From Agrobacterium cucumeris (lineage in GTDB: Bacteria > Pseudomonadota > Alphaproteobacteria > Rhizobiales > Rhizobiaceae), in NCBI RefSeq assembly GCF_030036535.1, contig NZ_CP080387.1:558001-622000 (forward strand): a stretch of DNA of 64,000 nucleotides, written 5' to 3'. The notes under the pieces were generated by a model, which worked only from the letters and a program-made list of their open reading frames with translations, ran no database searches and had not been told where the DNA came from. Shown here piece after piece: positions 45,942 through 55,639 of the stretch (positions are counted from its first letter, which is position 1; each line of letters opens with the position of its first letter). Position numbers and translations under genes: made by a program.

Positions 45942-46400
45942 TTAAGACTTCGAAAGACCGTCCTTCAACGCGTTCACCCGATCCCGCAGCTGTGCCAGCT
46001 CCTCCAGCCCGCAGCCGGTGGCGCCGCCGATGGCCGCCATGATCTTCACGCCCTCTTTTTTGAGGTCGGCGCCTTTTGGCGTTAAGGCCACCAGCACCTG
46101 CCGCTCATCCACCGTGCCGCGCTTGCGGGTGATCAGGCCCGCATGTTCGAGCCTTTTCAGCAGCGGTGACAGCGTGCCGGAATCCAGCCCCAGCATTTCG
46201 CCAAGCGCCTTGACCGTGGAGGTCTGTTTTTCCCACAGCGCCATCATGACCAGATATTGCGGATAGGTCAGTCCGATCGGGTCAAGCAGCGGTTTATAGG
46301 CACGTGTGAAAGCGTGCGCTGCGCCATAAAGGGCAAAGCATATCTGCTGGTCCAGCCTCAACAGGCTTTCCATCTTCGTGTCGTTGCCCTCTGCGCCCAT
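45942..46400 (-). CDS. ohrR: Organic hydroperoxide sensor-repressor OhrR
   Basis: MarR-family repressor of ohr, inactivated by organic peroxides. 152 residues. The peroxidatic cysteine is C21 in LDQQICFALY, and the second cysteine C130 (GGATGCGLEEL) makes it a 2-Cys type. DNA-binding and wing region: LSPLLKRLEHAGLITRKRG with DERQVLVALTPKG. I start at MGAEGND, with GGAGCAGG upstream; in-frame codons further upstream run into the operator. Divergent from ohr with the operator between. Confidence 0.93.
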   Translation of the reverse strand: MGAEGNDTKMESLLRLDQQICFALYGAAHAFTRAYKPLLDPIGLTYPQYLVMMALWEKQTSTVKALGEMLGLDSGTLSPLLKRLEHAGLITRKRGTVDERQVLVALTPKGADLKKEGVKIMAAIGGATGCGLEELAQLRDRVNALKDGLSKS

Positions 46401-46537
46401 AGTCCTGCTCCAAATAAAACCGGGGAGGGAACAATCGGCCCCCGCTTTCGGTTCCTGCCACATGGATGTGCGGCGAAATTTCGTGAAAACTATCGCAAAA
46501 AACAAAATTTCATTCAACGTGCAAAATCATATTGCGC

Positions 46538-46550
46538 ACAATTTAATTGT
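46538..46550. promoter_or_regulatory. OhrR operator
   Basis: Palindrome ACAATTTAATTGT in the ohrR-ohr intergenic region, matching the AT-rich ACAATT-AATTGT pattern described for OhrR boxes. It lies 43 bp upstream of the ohr ATG. Confidence 0.85.
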
Positions 46551-46593
46551 TCGCTATAAAACACTCAACACCAACCCGAAGGGAGTAAATGCC

Positions 46594-47016
46594 ATGCCTA
46601 TTCTCTACACGACCAAAGCATCCGCCACCGGTGGCCGTGCAGGTAACGCCAAGTCGGAAGACGGCGTTCTCGACGTAACGCTGACCGTTCCGAAGGAACT
46701 GGGCGGTGACGGTGCCCGCGGCACCAACCCGGAGCAGCTTTTCGCCGCCGGTTATTCCGCCTGCTTCCTCGGCGCGCTGAAGGCGGTTGCCGGCAAGCAG
46801 AAGGTAAAGATCCCCGAAGACACCACTGTGACGGCAACCGTCGGTATCGGCCCGCGCGAAGATGGCACCGGCTTTGGCATCGAAGTGTCGCTGAAGGTCA
46901 ACATTCCCGGCCTGGAGCGCGAAAAGGCAGAGGAACTGGTTGCTGCCGCTCATATTGTTTGCCCTTATAGCCACGCCATGCGCACCTCCACGGAAGTACC
47001 GGTTTCTGTGGCCTGA
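46594..47016 (+). CDS. ohr: Organic hydroperoxide resistance protein Ohr
   Basis: Thiol peroxidase that reduces organic hydroperoxides, including those of fatty acids, using lipoylated proteins. 140 residues, OsmC fold. The two catalytic cysteines are in GYSACFLGAL and HIVCPYSHAMR. GGGAG precedes the ATG by eight bases. Divergent partner of ohrR and controlled by it; a hairpin terminator follows. Confidence 0.96.
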   Translation: MPILYTTKASATGGRAGNAKSEDGVLDVTLTVPKELGGDGARGTNPEQLFAAGYSACFLGALKAVAGKQKVKIPEDTTVTATVGIGPREDGTGFGIEVSLKVNIPGLEREKAEELVAAAHIVCPYSHAMRTSTEVPVSVA

Positions 47017-47037
47017 TATTGCAGTCATGAAAAGCAG

Positions 47038-47066
47038 GGCCGGGGTTTATCCCCGGCCTTCTTGTC
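47038..47066 (+). terminator. Terminator of ohr
   Basis: 8-bp stem GGCCGGGG/CCCCGGCC (47038-47045 with 47051-47058), followed by TTCTTGTCT. Confidence 0.75.
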
Positions 47067-47113
47067 TGTAGAAATAAATATGCTATATTCTTTCCAAGGA
47101 AAGGATGTGTGCC

Positions 47114-47497
47114 ATGAATATTCACGCCAAGACTGCCATGGATCCTGCAGCGCAGGGCAGGGTCGTCACCAAGGCCGTTATCGCCGCTGCCGAACGGCTG
47201 GGCCTGAATGCCGCCCGCATGGCGGATATTCTCGGCGTTTCCGCCCCCACCGTCTCGCGCATGAAAAGACTGGATTTCCTGCTGGAGCCGGGCGCCAAAT
47301 CGTTCGAGCTGGCGGTGCTGTTGATCCGGGTTTTCCGCTCGTTGGATGCGATTGCCGGCGGTGATGAGGCCGTTGCGAAAAACTGGCTGCGCAATCACAA
47401 TGTTGCGCTGAACGCCGTACCTGCCGAAAAGCTGACCACCATTACCGGATTGATCGATGTCCTCTCCTATCTGGACGCCCGACGCGCTCCTGTCTGA
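47114..47497 (+). CDS. Xre/MbcA/ParS-type antitoxin
   Basis: A 127-residue antitoxin. N-terminal Xre-like helix-turn-helix RLGLNAARMADILGVSAPTVSRMK, followed by the DUF2384 region (FELAVLLIRVFRSLDAIAGGDEAVAKNWLRNHN) that inserts into RES toxins. An ATG three codons upstream is also possible; AAGGA eight bases before 47114 favours this one. A palindrome CTTTCC-AA-GGAAAG (about 47090-47103) overlaps the ribosome binding site and may be the operator. Overlaps the toxin gene by 41 nt. Confidence 0.88.
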   Translation: MNIHAKTAMDPAAQGRVVTKAVIAAAERLGLNAARMADILGVSAPTVSRMKRLDFLLEPGAKSFELAVLLIRVFRSLDAIAGGDEAVAKNWLRNHNVALNAVPAEKLTTITGLIDVLSYLDARRAPV

Positions 47498-48218
47498 AAA
47501 ACGCGCCACATCGGGAAAATACTGGCGGCTGGTGGAAGCACAGCATCAGGTTTCCACCATGAAGCTGGTGGATACGGTGGAGGAGCAATCGCTGCTGGAA
47601 GATATTCTCGAGACGAGCAAGCGGCCGTTTCCGCCCGAATGCGCCGGTCTTGATTATCTTCTCGCCACGCCTTTCCGTTATGGCGCCGCTTATCCCTATG
47701 GCTCGCGTTTTCGCCGGGCGGGTTTCACCGAGGGTGTTTATTACGCCGCCGCCAGGGTGGAGACGGCGCTTGCCGAAATGGCCTTTTACCGGCTGTTGTT
47801 TTATGCCGAATCGCCGGGTACACCGCTGCCCGCCAATCCCGCCGAATATTCCGCCTTCGCCGCCCGCGTTGCCACCGATGCCGCACTTGATCTGACGAAA
47901 CCGGAGCTGAGCCGTAACGAGGCGCTGTGGACCGATCTCACGAATTACGAGCCGTGCCAGGCATTGGCAGAGCAGGCGCGCGAGGCAAAGGTTGAAGCCA
48001 TCCTTTACCGCTCGGTGCGCGATCCCGCAGGTGGCCTCAACATCGCAATTTTGTCGCCAAGGGCCTTTGCGGCCAAAACGCCGGTAGAGCGGATGAGCTG
48101 GCGCATTCACCTGTCTAAAACCGGGGTGCAGGCCCTGTGCGAATTCCCGATGCGCCGCACGGGGTTTTTGGCCTCGGATTTTGCCAATGACCCGCGTCTG
48201 GCCGGCCTCTTGGGGTGA
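47457..48218 (+). CDS. RES-domain toxin (NAD+-consuming)
   Basis: A 253-residue protein with the RES domain named for its Arg-Glu-Ser residues: KYWRLVEAQHQ, then EGVYYAAARVETALAEMAFYR and ILYRSVRDPAGGLNIAIL. Known RES toxins degrade or phosphorolyse NAD+ and are held by an Xre/ParS antitoxin, as here. The ATG lies inside the end of the antitoxin gene, so translation is coupled. Confidence 0.9.
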   Translation: MSSPIWTPDALLSEKRATSGKYWRLVEAQHQVSTMKLVDTVEEQSLLEDILETSKRPFPPECAGLDYLLATPFRYGAAYPYGSRFRRAGFTEGVYYAAARVETALAEMAFYRLLFYAESPGTPLPANPAEYSAFAARVATDAALDLTKPELSRNEALWTDLTNYEPCQALAEQAREAKVEAILYRSVRDPAGGLNIAILSPRAFAAKTPVERMSWRIHLSKTGVQALCEFPMRRTGFLASDFANDPRLAGLLG

Positions 48219-48239
48219 CGGCCGCTGGTTGAGCAGACG

Positions 48240-48383
48240 CTGCCGCTTCTTTCTTCTCCCCGCCGGGGAGAAAGTGGCCCGAAGGGCCGGATGAGGGGGC
48301 AACGGTAGAGATTTACGGAGAGCTTGCCCCCTCATCCCGCTGCCGCGGACTTCTCCCCGGCGGGGAGAAGAAACAAGCGGCAG
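48240..48383. repeat. Intergenic palindromic repeat, family 4
   Basis: About 144 bp with outer arms CTGCCGCTT..TTCTTCTCCCCG and CGGGGAGAAGAAACAAGCGG (nearly complementary), and internal CCCCTCATCC modules on either side of a variable centre. A second copy is at 53587-53711. Confidence 0.85.
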
Positions 48384-48414
48384 CGTTCAGGCCCGATGGT
48401 AAGCCTGAGCCCCG

Positions 48415-48837
48415 CTACTGCTTGCCCACACGGGCGCGCAGCTCTTCCACATGCGCAGCGATTTCCGGCGTTACGACATCGCCAAAGTCTTCCATTTCGA
48501 ACAGCGGACGGATTTCGATTTCGCTGCGCTCCAGCATCGGGTTGGGGCAGCGCTTCACCCAGGCCACCGCCTCATCCATGTCCTTGACATTCCACAGCCA
48601 GAAGCCGGCAACCAGCTCGTTGGTATGCGGGAAGGGGCCATCAACCACGGTGCGGCTGTCGCCATCAAAAACAACCCTCTTGCCCTTGGAGGAGGGGTGC
48701 AGCCCGTCGCCGGATTGCATGATGCCGGCATTGACCAGCTCCTCGTTGAATTTTCCCATTGCCTCCATGAGTTCAGTCGTGGGCATGACGCCATCTTCGC
48801 TGCTCTTGGTGGCTTTTACAAAAACGATTGCACGCAT
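48415..48837 (-). CDS. YciI/DGPF-domain protein
   Basis: A 140-residue YCII-related protein. RAIVFVKATKSSEDGV at the start, then MEAMGKFNEELVNAGIMQSGDGLHP and DGPFPHTNELVAGFWLWNV, the DGPF block that names the family, and EIRPLFEMEDFG. The family has a dimeric ferredoxin-like fold and an unknown reaction. GGAGGAAAGATC precedes the ATG. It lies between the repeat and the MarR gene, in the same direction as marR. Confidence 0.85.
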   Translation of the reverse strand: MRAIVFVKATKSSEDGVMPTTELMEAMGKFNEELVNAGIMQSGDGLHPSSKGKRVVFDGDSRTVVDGPFPHTNELVAGFWLWNVKDMDEAVAWVKRCPNPMLERSEIEIRPLFEMEDFGDVVTPEIAAHVEELRARVGKQ

Positions 48838-48950
48838 GATCTTTCCTCCTCGATTGTATTTTCCGGGTTGTCGGGTCCTTAGTCTGGTTTTCCAGCACGA
48901 CGGCGCGATGACATTCTGGCCGATAAAAGTGGCGTTATGCCGTCGTGCGG

Positions 48951-49397
48951 TCAGCCTAGATCGATAAGATCGCGGCGCAGCCGGTCGGGGTCGCCGCTGC
49001 CAATCCTTGCTTCGATTTCCGCATGGGTCTGTTCCCAGATGGGAAAGGCTGCCGCCAGCACTGCCATGCCATCCGCCGTCAGCCGCAGCCGTTTGCCGCG
49101 CCTGTCTTTCGGGTCCTGTTCGATGCTGACCAGCCCGCGCCGCTCCAGGGGCTTCAGCGCCGCCGTCAGCGTCGTGCGGTCCATGGCCAGAAGATGGGCG
49201 ACCGGCCCCATCGGCGGCGGCTCCGGCCGGTTGAGCGACATCAGCAGGGAAAACTGGCCGTTATTGATGCCAACAGGCTTCAGCGCATTGTCGAACAGTC
49301 GCGCCAAAGCCCGTGCAGCGCGTTGCGCATGCAGGCAAAGGCAGGCGTCCCGCACGAAAAGAGTTGTCGAAAAAGGAATCACGCTGGCGTTTGACAT
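48951..49397 (-). CDS. MarR-family regulator
   Basis: A 148-residue winged-helix regulator. HAQRAARALARLFDNALKPVG leads into INNGQFSLLMSLNRP and AMDRTTLTAALKPLERRGLVSIEQ (recognition helix), with wing DPKDRRGKRLRLTADG. Cysteines near the N-terminus (DACLCLHAQ) could allow redox sensing. Divergent from the DUF899-DUF1579-VOC genes with a palindrome between, so it probably controls them and perhaps the YciI gene downstream. Confidence 0.88.
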   Translation of the reverse strand: MSNASVIPFSTTLFVRDACLCLHAQRAARALARLFDNALKPVGINNGQFSLLMSLNRPEPPPMGPVAHLLAMDRTTLTAALKPLERRGLVSIEQDPKDRRGKRLRLTADGMAVLAAAFPIWEQTHAEIEARIGSGDPDRLRRDLIDLG

Positions 49398-49408
49398 GCG
49401 ATAAATAT

Positions 49409-49420
49409 GTTGATATCAAC
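49409..49420. promoter_or_regulatory. Probable MarR operator
   Basis: 12-bp perfect palindrome GTTGATATCAAC, 12 bp upstream of the MarR start codon. Position and symmetry fit autoregulation. Confidence 0.6.
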
Positions 49421-49547
49421 CTAATTAGTCAAGCGGAACTTGATGCTCCGCTGATGGTTTAAATGACTTTCAATGCAGAAATAGGCGGTGCCCTCCGGAG
49501 GAGCGGAGTGGTGCCGTGGTGAAAGACGGATCCAAGGAGGAAAGATC

Positions 49548-50276
49548 ATGTCTCATCCTGTTGTTTCGAATGAAGAGTGGCTTGCGGCCCGCCGCGATCT
49601 GCTGGTGAAGGAAAAGGAACTGACCCGCGCCCGTGATCGGCTGAACGAGGCGCGGCGCGCATTGCCCTGGGAAGAGGTGACGAAAGACTATATTTTCGAT
49701 GCGCCTTCCGGCCCGAAATCGCTGAAGGAATTGTTCGGCGATTGCAGCCAGCTCATCGTTTATCACTTCATGCTGGCGCCTGACTGGGAGGAGGGCTGCG
49801 TTGGCTGTTCCTTCTTTGCCGATCACGTCGATGGCGCGCTCGTCCATCTCAGGCATGGCGATGCGAGCTTCGTCGCGGTCTCGCGCGCGCCGCTTGAAAA
49901 GATCGAAGGCTACAAACACCGCATGGGCTGGAAATTCCCCTGGGTTTCCGCCGAAGGCACTGATTTCAACTATGATTATCAGGCCTCCTTCCGCGACGAG
50001 GATATGGCCAGCGGCGAAATTACCTATAACTATCGCGAAATGGCGCCCTATGGCGACCTGAAGGATTTGCACGGCATCAGCGTTTTCGCCAGGGGCGAGG
50101 ACGGCAGGATCTACCACACCTATTCCACTTATGCCCGCGGCGCGGAACAGACGCTCGGCACGCTGATGCTGCTCGATCTGGTGCCAAAAGGCCGTAACGA
50201 AGAGGAGGTAATGGATTGGGTGCGCCGGCACGATCAGTATGAGGACGCGCCGAAAGCGGCAGCCTGCTGCCACTGA
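49548..50276 (+). CDS. DUF899 (thioredoxin-like) protein
   Basis: A 242-residue member of DUF899. VVSNEEWLAARRDLLVKEKE at the start, LPWEEVTKDYIFDAPSGPKSL, then MLAPDWEEGCVGCSFFADHV with a CxxC, and FNYDYQASFRDEDM further on. The fold is thioredoxin-like but the reaction is unknown. Strong AAGGAGG ribosome binding site. First of three same-strand genes (DUF899, DUF1579, VOC). Confidence 0.9.
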   Translation: MSHPVVSNEEWLAARRDLLVKEKELTRARDRLNEARRALPWEEVTKDYIFDAPSGPKSLKELFGDCSQLIVYHFMLAPDWEEGCVGCSFFADHVDGALVHLRHGDASFVAVSRAPLEKIEGYKHRMGWKFPWVSAEGTDFNYDYQASFRDEDMASGEITYNYREMAPYGDLKDLHGISVFARGEDGRIYHTYSTYARGAEQTLGTLMLLDLVPKGRNEEEVMDWVRRHDQYEDAPKAAACCH

Positions 50277-50302
50277 AACGGGAAGACTAGGAGGAGACAA
50301 CA

Positions 50303-50791
50303 ATGGAAATGGAAAGCGTAAAGCCGCAGAAGGAACATGAATTCCTGTCGAGGTTGGTCGGCGACTGGGTGATGGTTGCCGGCCATGAGGGATATAATCC
50401 TGATGATCCGAACCAGCGTTTCACCGAAACCGTGCGCTCCATCGGCGGACTGTGGATCATCGGCGAGGGCACCGGCAGGATGCCCGACGGCGACCAGATG
50501 ACAGCGGTGATAACGGTCGGTTTTGACCCGGCAAAGGGCAATTTCGTCGGCACCTGGGTAGGCTCGATGATGACCCATCTCTGGGTCTACAAGGGCTGGC
50601 TGGAAGATGACGGCAAGACCCTGACGCTGGAAGCCGAAGGCCCCGCCTTTGACGGTTCCGGCCGCATCGATACCTATCACGACGTGCTGGTGCTGCATGA
50701 CGACAATCATCGCAGCTTTTCCGGCAGCGTCCGCCAGCCGGATGGCACATTCAAGACCTTCATGACATCGGAATTCCGCCGCAAGGGGTAA
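50303..50791 (+). CDS. DUF1579 protein
   Basis: A 162-residue lipocalin-like DUF1579 protein: PQKEHEFLSRLVGDWVMVAG, ETVRSIGGLWIIGEGTG, DPAKGNFVGTWVGSMMTHLW. The barrel is likely to bind a small hydrophobic ligand; no reaction is known. Second gene of the presumed operon, 26 bp after the DUF899 stop, with AGGAGGAGA upstream. Confidence 0.88.
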   Translation: MEMESVKPQKEHEFLSRLVGDWVMVAGHEGYNPDDPNQRFTETVRSIGGLWIIGEGTGRMPDGDQMTAVITVGFDPAKGNFVGTWVGSMMTHLWVYKGWLEDDGKTLTLEAEGPAFDGSGRIDTYHDVLVLHDDNHRSFSGSVRQPDGTFKTFMTSEFRRKG

Positions 50792-50885
50792 GGCCCTGCC
50801 GGAACTTGCCGCAACGACAAGCGCCGCCGCGTCCTGCGGCGGGCGATCCCAAATATAGACACCCAAACCTCCTGAGGAGACGAAG

Positions 50886-51665
50886 ATGTCCGATACACAT
50901 GGAAAATTCATCTGGGTTGAACTGATGACGCCTGATATGGAGGCGGCCGCCCGCTTTTATGGCCATGTCGTCGGCTGGCAGACCAAGGATTTCGGTTCGC
51001 CGGAAATGCCCTATCTGGTGCTGGAAGCCAATGGCAAAGGCATGGGCGGCGTCATGGAGCTGACCGAGGAACTCAAGGGGCAGGGCATTCCGCCGAACTG
51101 GACCGCTTATGTCGCCGTTGACGATGTCGATGCCTCGGCCAGGCAGTTCGAGGAAAAGGGCGGCTCCGTCATGCGCCAACCGCAGGACATTCCTGAAATC
51201 GGTCGGTTTGCGGTGGTGACAGACCCCTATGGTGCGGTTCTATGCATCATGACGCCACTGCCGATGGAAAGCGGCGGTTTTCCCGAAGACGCACAAAGCC
51301 TGCTCGGCCATGTCGGCTGGCATGAACTGATGACGGGCGATGTGGATGGCGCGACCGCCTTTTATGGCGAGGTCTTCGGCTGGACCAAGGACCATGATTT
51401 CGACATGGGCGAAATGGGGCCGTATCGCATCTTCGCTGAGCACGGCAAGGCCATAGGCGGCATGATGAAGCGTATGCCGCAGGCGCCCGGCTGTTATTGG
51501 GGTTATTACTTCAATGTCGACGGTATTGATGACGCCATCACCCGTGTCAGCACCGGCGGCGGCAAGGTCGTCAACGGTCCGATGGAGGTTCCCGGCGAAA
51601 GCTGGATCGTCAACTGCGAAGACCCGCAGGGCGCTTTCTTCTCACTTCTGTCGCAGAAGAAATAA
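50886..51665 (+). CDS. Two-domain VOC (glyoxalase/bleomycin-resistance) protein
   Basis: A 259-residue protein made of two VOC domains of about 120 residues, FIWVELMTPDMEAAARFYGHVVGW and VGWHELMTGDVDGATAFYGEVFGW starting each. The metal-binding positions are partly visible. Family members include glyoxalase I, dioxygenases and antibiotic-sequestering proteins; the function here is unknown. CTGAGGAGAC precedes the ATG. Last of the three-gene set; a strong terminator follows. Confidence 0.9.
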   Translation: MSDTHGKFIWVELMTPDMEAAARFYGHVVGWQTKDFGSPEMPYLVLEANGKGMGGVMELTEELKGQGIPPNWTAYVAVDDVDASARQFEEKGGSVMRQPQDIPEIGRFAVVTDPYGAVLCIMTPLPMESGGFPEDAQSLLGHVGWHELMTGDVDGATAFYGEVFGWTKDHDFDMGEMGPYRIFAEHGKAIGGMMKRMPQAPGCYWGYYFNVDGIDDAITRVSTGGGKVVNGPMEVPGESWIVNCEDPQGAFFSLLSQKK

Positions 51666-51672
51666 TGATGCA

Positions 51673-51715
51673 GGCCCCTCCCGCCACTGAATTGGCGGGA
51701 GGGGCCTTCGTTTTG
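51673..51715 (+). terminator. Terminator of the DUF899-DUF1579-VOC operon
   Basis: 14-bp perfect stem GGCCCCTCCCGCCA/TGGCGGGAGGGGCC (51673-51686 with 51693-51706), followed by TTCGTTTT. Confidence 0.85.
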
Positions 51716-51722
51716 AGAACAG

Positions 51723-53237
51723 TCATGTCGAAGCGAAAAACGCTTCCGCATCGTCGACTTCCACCAGCCGGCGTTTGTCGATCAGCCAGAACCGTGTTCC
51801 AACCGCCCGCACGAAACTCCGGTCGTGCGAGACGAGCACGCAGCTGGCCTGACGGCCGGTGATTTCCGCCTCCAGCGCTTCCTGTCCCTCAATGTCGAGA
51901 TGGTTGGTCGGCTCGTCCAGCAGATAGAAATTAGGCTCGGTCAGGCGCAGCGCCAGCATGGCAAGCCGCGCCTTCTGCCCGCCGGAAAGCGTTGCGATGC
52001 GACGTTTCTGCATTTCCATGTCGATGCCAGCACCGGCCAGCAACCCGTGCGCGCGCTGGTCACCTATGTCGAACCGATGTGTGATGAGTGTCAGCGGCGT
52101 GCTGGCATCATCGATTTCGGCGAGCGACTGGTCGACATATCCCGCCACCAGCGAAGGGGTGGCCTTGATGCCCTCCGCCACCGGCTCGTCAGCTCTTATT
52201 GCCGCCTTCAGAAGTGAAACCAGCCGTGTCTTGCCGACGCCATTATGGCCGAGAATGACGATGCGGTCGCCCTGGCGGATGAATTGCTGGCCGGTGCGGA
52301 ACAGCAGGGTGCCATCCGGTGTCGAGACGGGAATATCCTCAAGCGTCACCAGTACCTTGGCGTGTGTGCCGCGATTGGCGAGCTGGATCTTTCCGGCAGA
52401 TCGATCCTGATGGGCGGGCCGGGCTTTTTCCTCCAGCTTCTCGGCGCGCTCGCGCAATTGCTTGGTCTTGATGGTCAGAAGATCGCTGCCCGAATTGATG
52501 CCGATATTGTTGAGCTTCGCCGCCTGCCGGCGCAACTGCTGCACGGTCTTCATGTCACGCTCGAAACGCCGTTCATCGGCGGCATCCTCCTCTTCCAGCG
52601 CCCTTCGCGCATGGCCATAGGGCAACCGGAAGAGCGAGGAATTTTCCGGCCGCAGGAACAGCGTGGTTTTGGTGACATTGTCGAGAAAGGCGCGGTCATG
52701 GCTGACGATGACCACCGCCGTATCGCGTGGCAATTGTTGAAGAAAACCCTCCAGCACCTTGATTTTTTCAAGGTCGAGATGGTTGGTCGGCTCATCGAGC
52801 AGCAACAGGTCCGGCTCGGTGATCCACGCCCGCGCCAGCATGGCAAGCCGCTGCCAGCCACCGCTCAGCGCCTGCAGCGGGCGATGGCGATAACTTTCCG
52901 GCACGGCCATCTCGTCGAGGATGATGTCGGCCCGCCAGCTGTCGCTGTCGATCACATCCGCCGGCAGGGCGGATAATACCGCATCCCGCATTGTCCGTGG
53001 GAGAAGGGCCGGGGGCAGATGCTGGTGGACGATGGACTGCGTCAACCCGCGCAACCGGGTGATATCGCCGCTGCTGGCATCCAGTTCGCCGGCAAGGCAA
53101 TTGAGCAGGGTGGATTTGCCGCAGCCATTCGCGGCGACGATGCCGATGCGGTCTCCCGCATGGATGGTGAGGCTGAGACCGGAAAAAAGCGGCTTGCCCA
53201 GAATGATTCCGAGGTTTCGAAGCGTGATAAGGGTCAT
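51723..53237 (-). CDS. ABC-F ATPase (ribosome-associated / antibiotic-resistance type)
   Basis: A soluble duplicated ABC protein of 504 residues. First domain: GIVAANGCGKSTLLN, signature ALSGGWQRLAML and LLLLDEPTNHLDL; second: LGHNGVGKTRLVS, TLSGGQKARLAML and FYLLDEPTNHLDI. The linker between (about 205-300, RRFERDMKTVQQLRRQAAKL) is the charged ABC-F arm that reaches into the ribosome. No membrane segments. It could be a translation factor or target-protection resistance protein. The ATG 53237 is preferred over a longer in-frame start. A likely leader-peptide ORF sits 157 bp upstream. Confidence 0.9.
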   Translation of the reverse strand: MTLITLRNLGIILGKPLFSGLSLTIHAGDRIGIVAANGCGKSTLLNCLAGELDASSGDITRLRGLTQSIVHQHLPPALLPRTMRDAVLSALPADVIDSDSWRADIILDEMAVPESYRHRPLQALSGGWQRLAMLARAWITEPDLLLLDEPTNHLDLEKIKVLEGFLQQLPRDTAVVIVSHDRAFLDNVTKTTLFLRPENSSLFRLPYGHARRALEEEDAADERRFERDMKTVQQLRRQAAKLNNIGINSGSDLLTIKTKQLRERAEKLEEKARPAHQDRSAGKIQLANRGTHAKVLVTLEDIPVSTPDGTLLFRTGQQFIRQGDRIVILGHNGVGKTRLVSLLKAAIRADEPVAEGIKATPSLVAGYVDQSLAEIDDASTPLTLITHRFDIGDQRAHGLLAGAGIDMEMQKRRIATLSGGQKARLAMLALRLTEPNFYLLDEPTNHLDIEGQEALEAEITGRQASCVLVSHDRSFVRAVGTRFWLIDKRRLVEVDDAEAFFAST

Positions 53238-53393
53238 GATGTATCTCTGGCGAAACGGATCAACGACGAAGCTGGCTGCCACATGCGGGCAGGGTTGTTC
53301 GGTCGCGATGATCCGTCATGAAAACATGCGTAATGGCAGACGAACTGCGTTCCGCGCGGCCTTTTGGGCAAACCAGAGTTTTGGAAGTTCCGG
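53238..53393 (-). promoter_or_regulatory. Leader-to-ABC-F interval with alternative hairpin
   Basis: Between the small leader ORF and the ABC-F ATG. On the minus strand CGGATCA-TCG-CGAC pairs with GTCG-T-TGATCCG just before the ABC-F start, so it may mask the start region. A second in-frame mini-ORF (MTDHRDRTTLPACGS.., stop at 53260-53262) crosses this stretch without a ribosome binding site. Confidence 0.5.
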
Positions 53394-53468
53394 TCAGCCC
53401 TGCAAACGCATCTGCAGGGCAGAAAGGTGGCGGATCTGGCGGTAACGCCAGAAGCAGGAAATATCCAT
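53394..53468 (-). CDS. 24-residue leader peptide upstream of the ABC-F gene
   Basis: ATG at 53468, TGA at 53394-53396, with AAAGGAGG six bases upstream, one of the best ribosome binding sites in the window. The peptide begins MDISCFWRYRQIRHLSALQ and ends RLQG; it is rich in Arg and aromatics. The coding sequence contains an 8-bp perfect hairpin GCCCTGCA/TGCAGGGC (53397-53404 with 53413-53420) that includes its last codons. Position and design fit a translation-attenuation leader controlling the ABC-F gene. Confidence 0.65.
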   Translation of the reverse strand: MDISCFWRYRQIRHLSALQMRLQG

Positions 53469-53586
53469 GCGAAGCCTCCTTTCTTGATACGAGTTGAACG
53501 GTTTGATGATTAGCAGCGCTGGTGACGGGAGGCAATGGGTTTTGCGCAGGTGCGGCCGTTACAGGATGGCGCCACGGTGCGGCATA

Positions 53587-53711
53587 TTTCTTCTCCCCGC
53601 CGGGGAGAAGGTGGCCCGAAGGGTCGGATGAGGGGGCTACGCTAGCGATATGCGGAGAGTTTGCCCCCTCATCCCGCTGCCGCGGGACTTCTCCCCGGCG
53701 GGGAGAAGAAA
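53587..53711. repeat. Intergenic palindromic repeat, family 4
   Basis: Second family-4 copy: TTTCTTCTCCCCGCCGGGGA at the left and TCCCCGGCGGGGAGAAGAAA at the right, with inner GATGAGGGGGC and GCCCCCTCATC arms and a divergent centre. Confidence 0.85.
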
Positions 53712-53753
53712 CAAGCAGCACGCGCCCGGCCCCATAGGTGCTTCAACCCATAT

Positions 53754-55325
<1,572 letters not shown>

Positions 55326-55639
55326 CGACCAATTTCTCCTGCGGCTGATGCATGACCCTTAAAATCACCCTGGATTTCACAAAAGTCATGTCCGAATTAA
55401 AAGCGTAACGAGCGTGCCTTGACCGCTGATGGTAAACGCGGCCTTTTCATAGTTTGGTTGTGATGATCTTATAAGGACAGTTTCAAGGCGCAACAACTGC
55501 TTGATGGCGATGAATAAAAAGCGCTTGATGAAAGTTGCCGCACCTATCCGTGGCCGCTTGAATGCGGCATGAGATTGTTTTACGTTGACGTTAACGTCAG
55601 TTATTCGATGTTGGCGTCGTTTTTCAACAGGAGGCAAGA
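55326..55639 (+). promoter_or_regulatory. Upstream region of the DUF2267 gene with 14-bp palindrome
   Basis: A 314-bp gap between divergent genes. At 55586-55599 lies a perfect palindrome TGACGTTAACGTCA, 40 bp upstream of the DUF2267 ATG. It is an excellent operator candidate for an unidentified dimeric regulator. I see no gene in the rest. Confidence 0.55.

Noticed and set aside
48324..48587. Plus-strand frame starting in the family-4 repeat
   Set aside because: It reads through the repeat and then antisense to the YciI gene.
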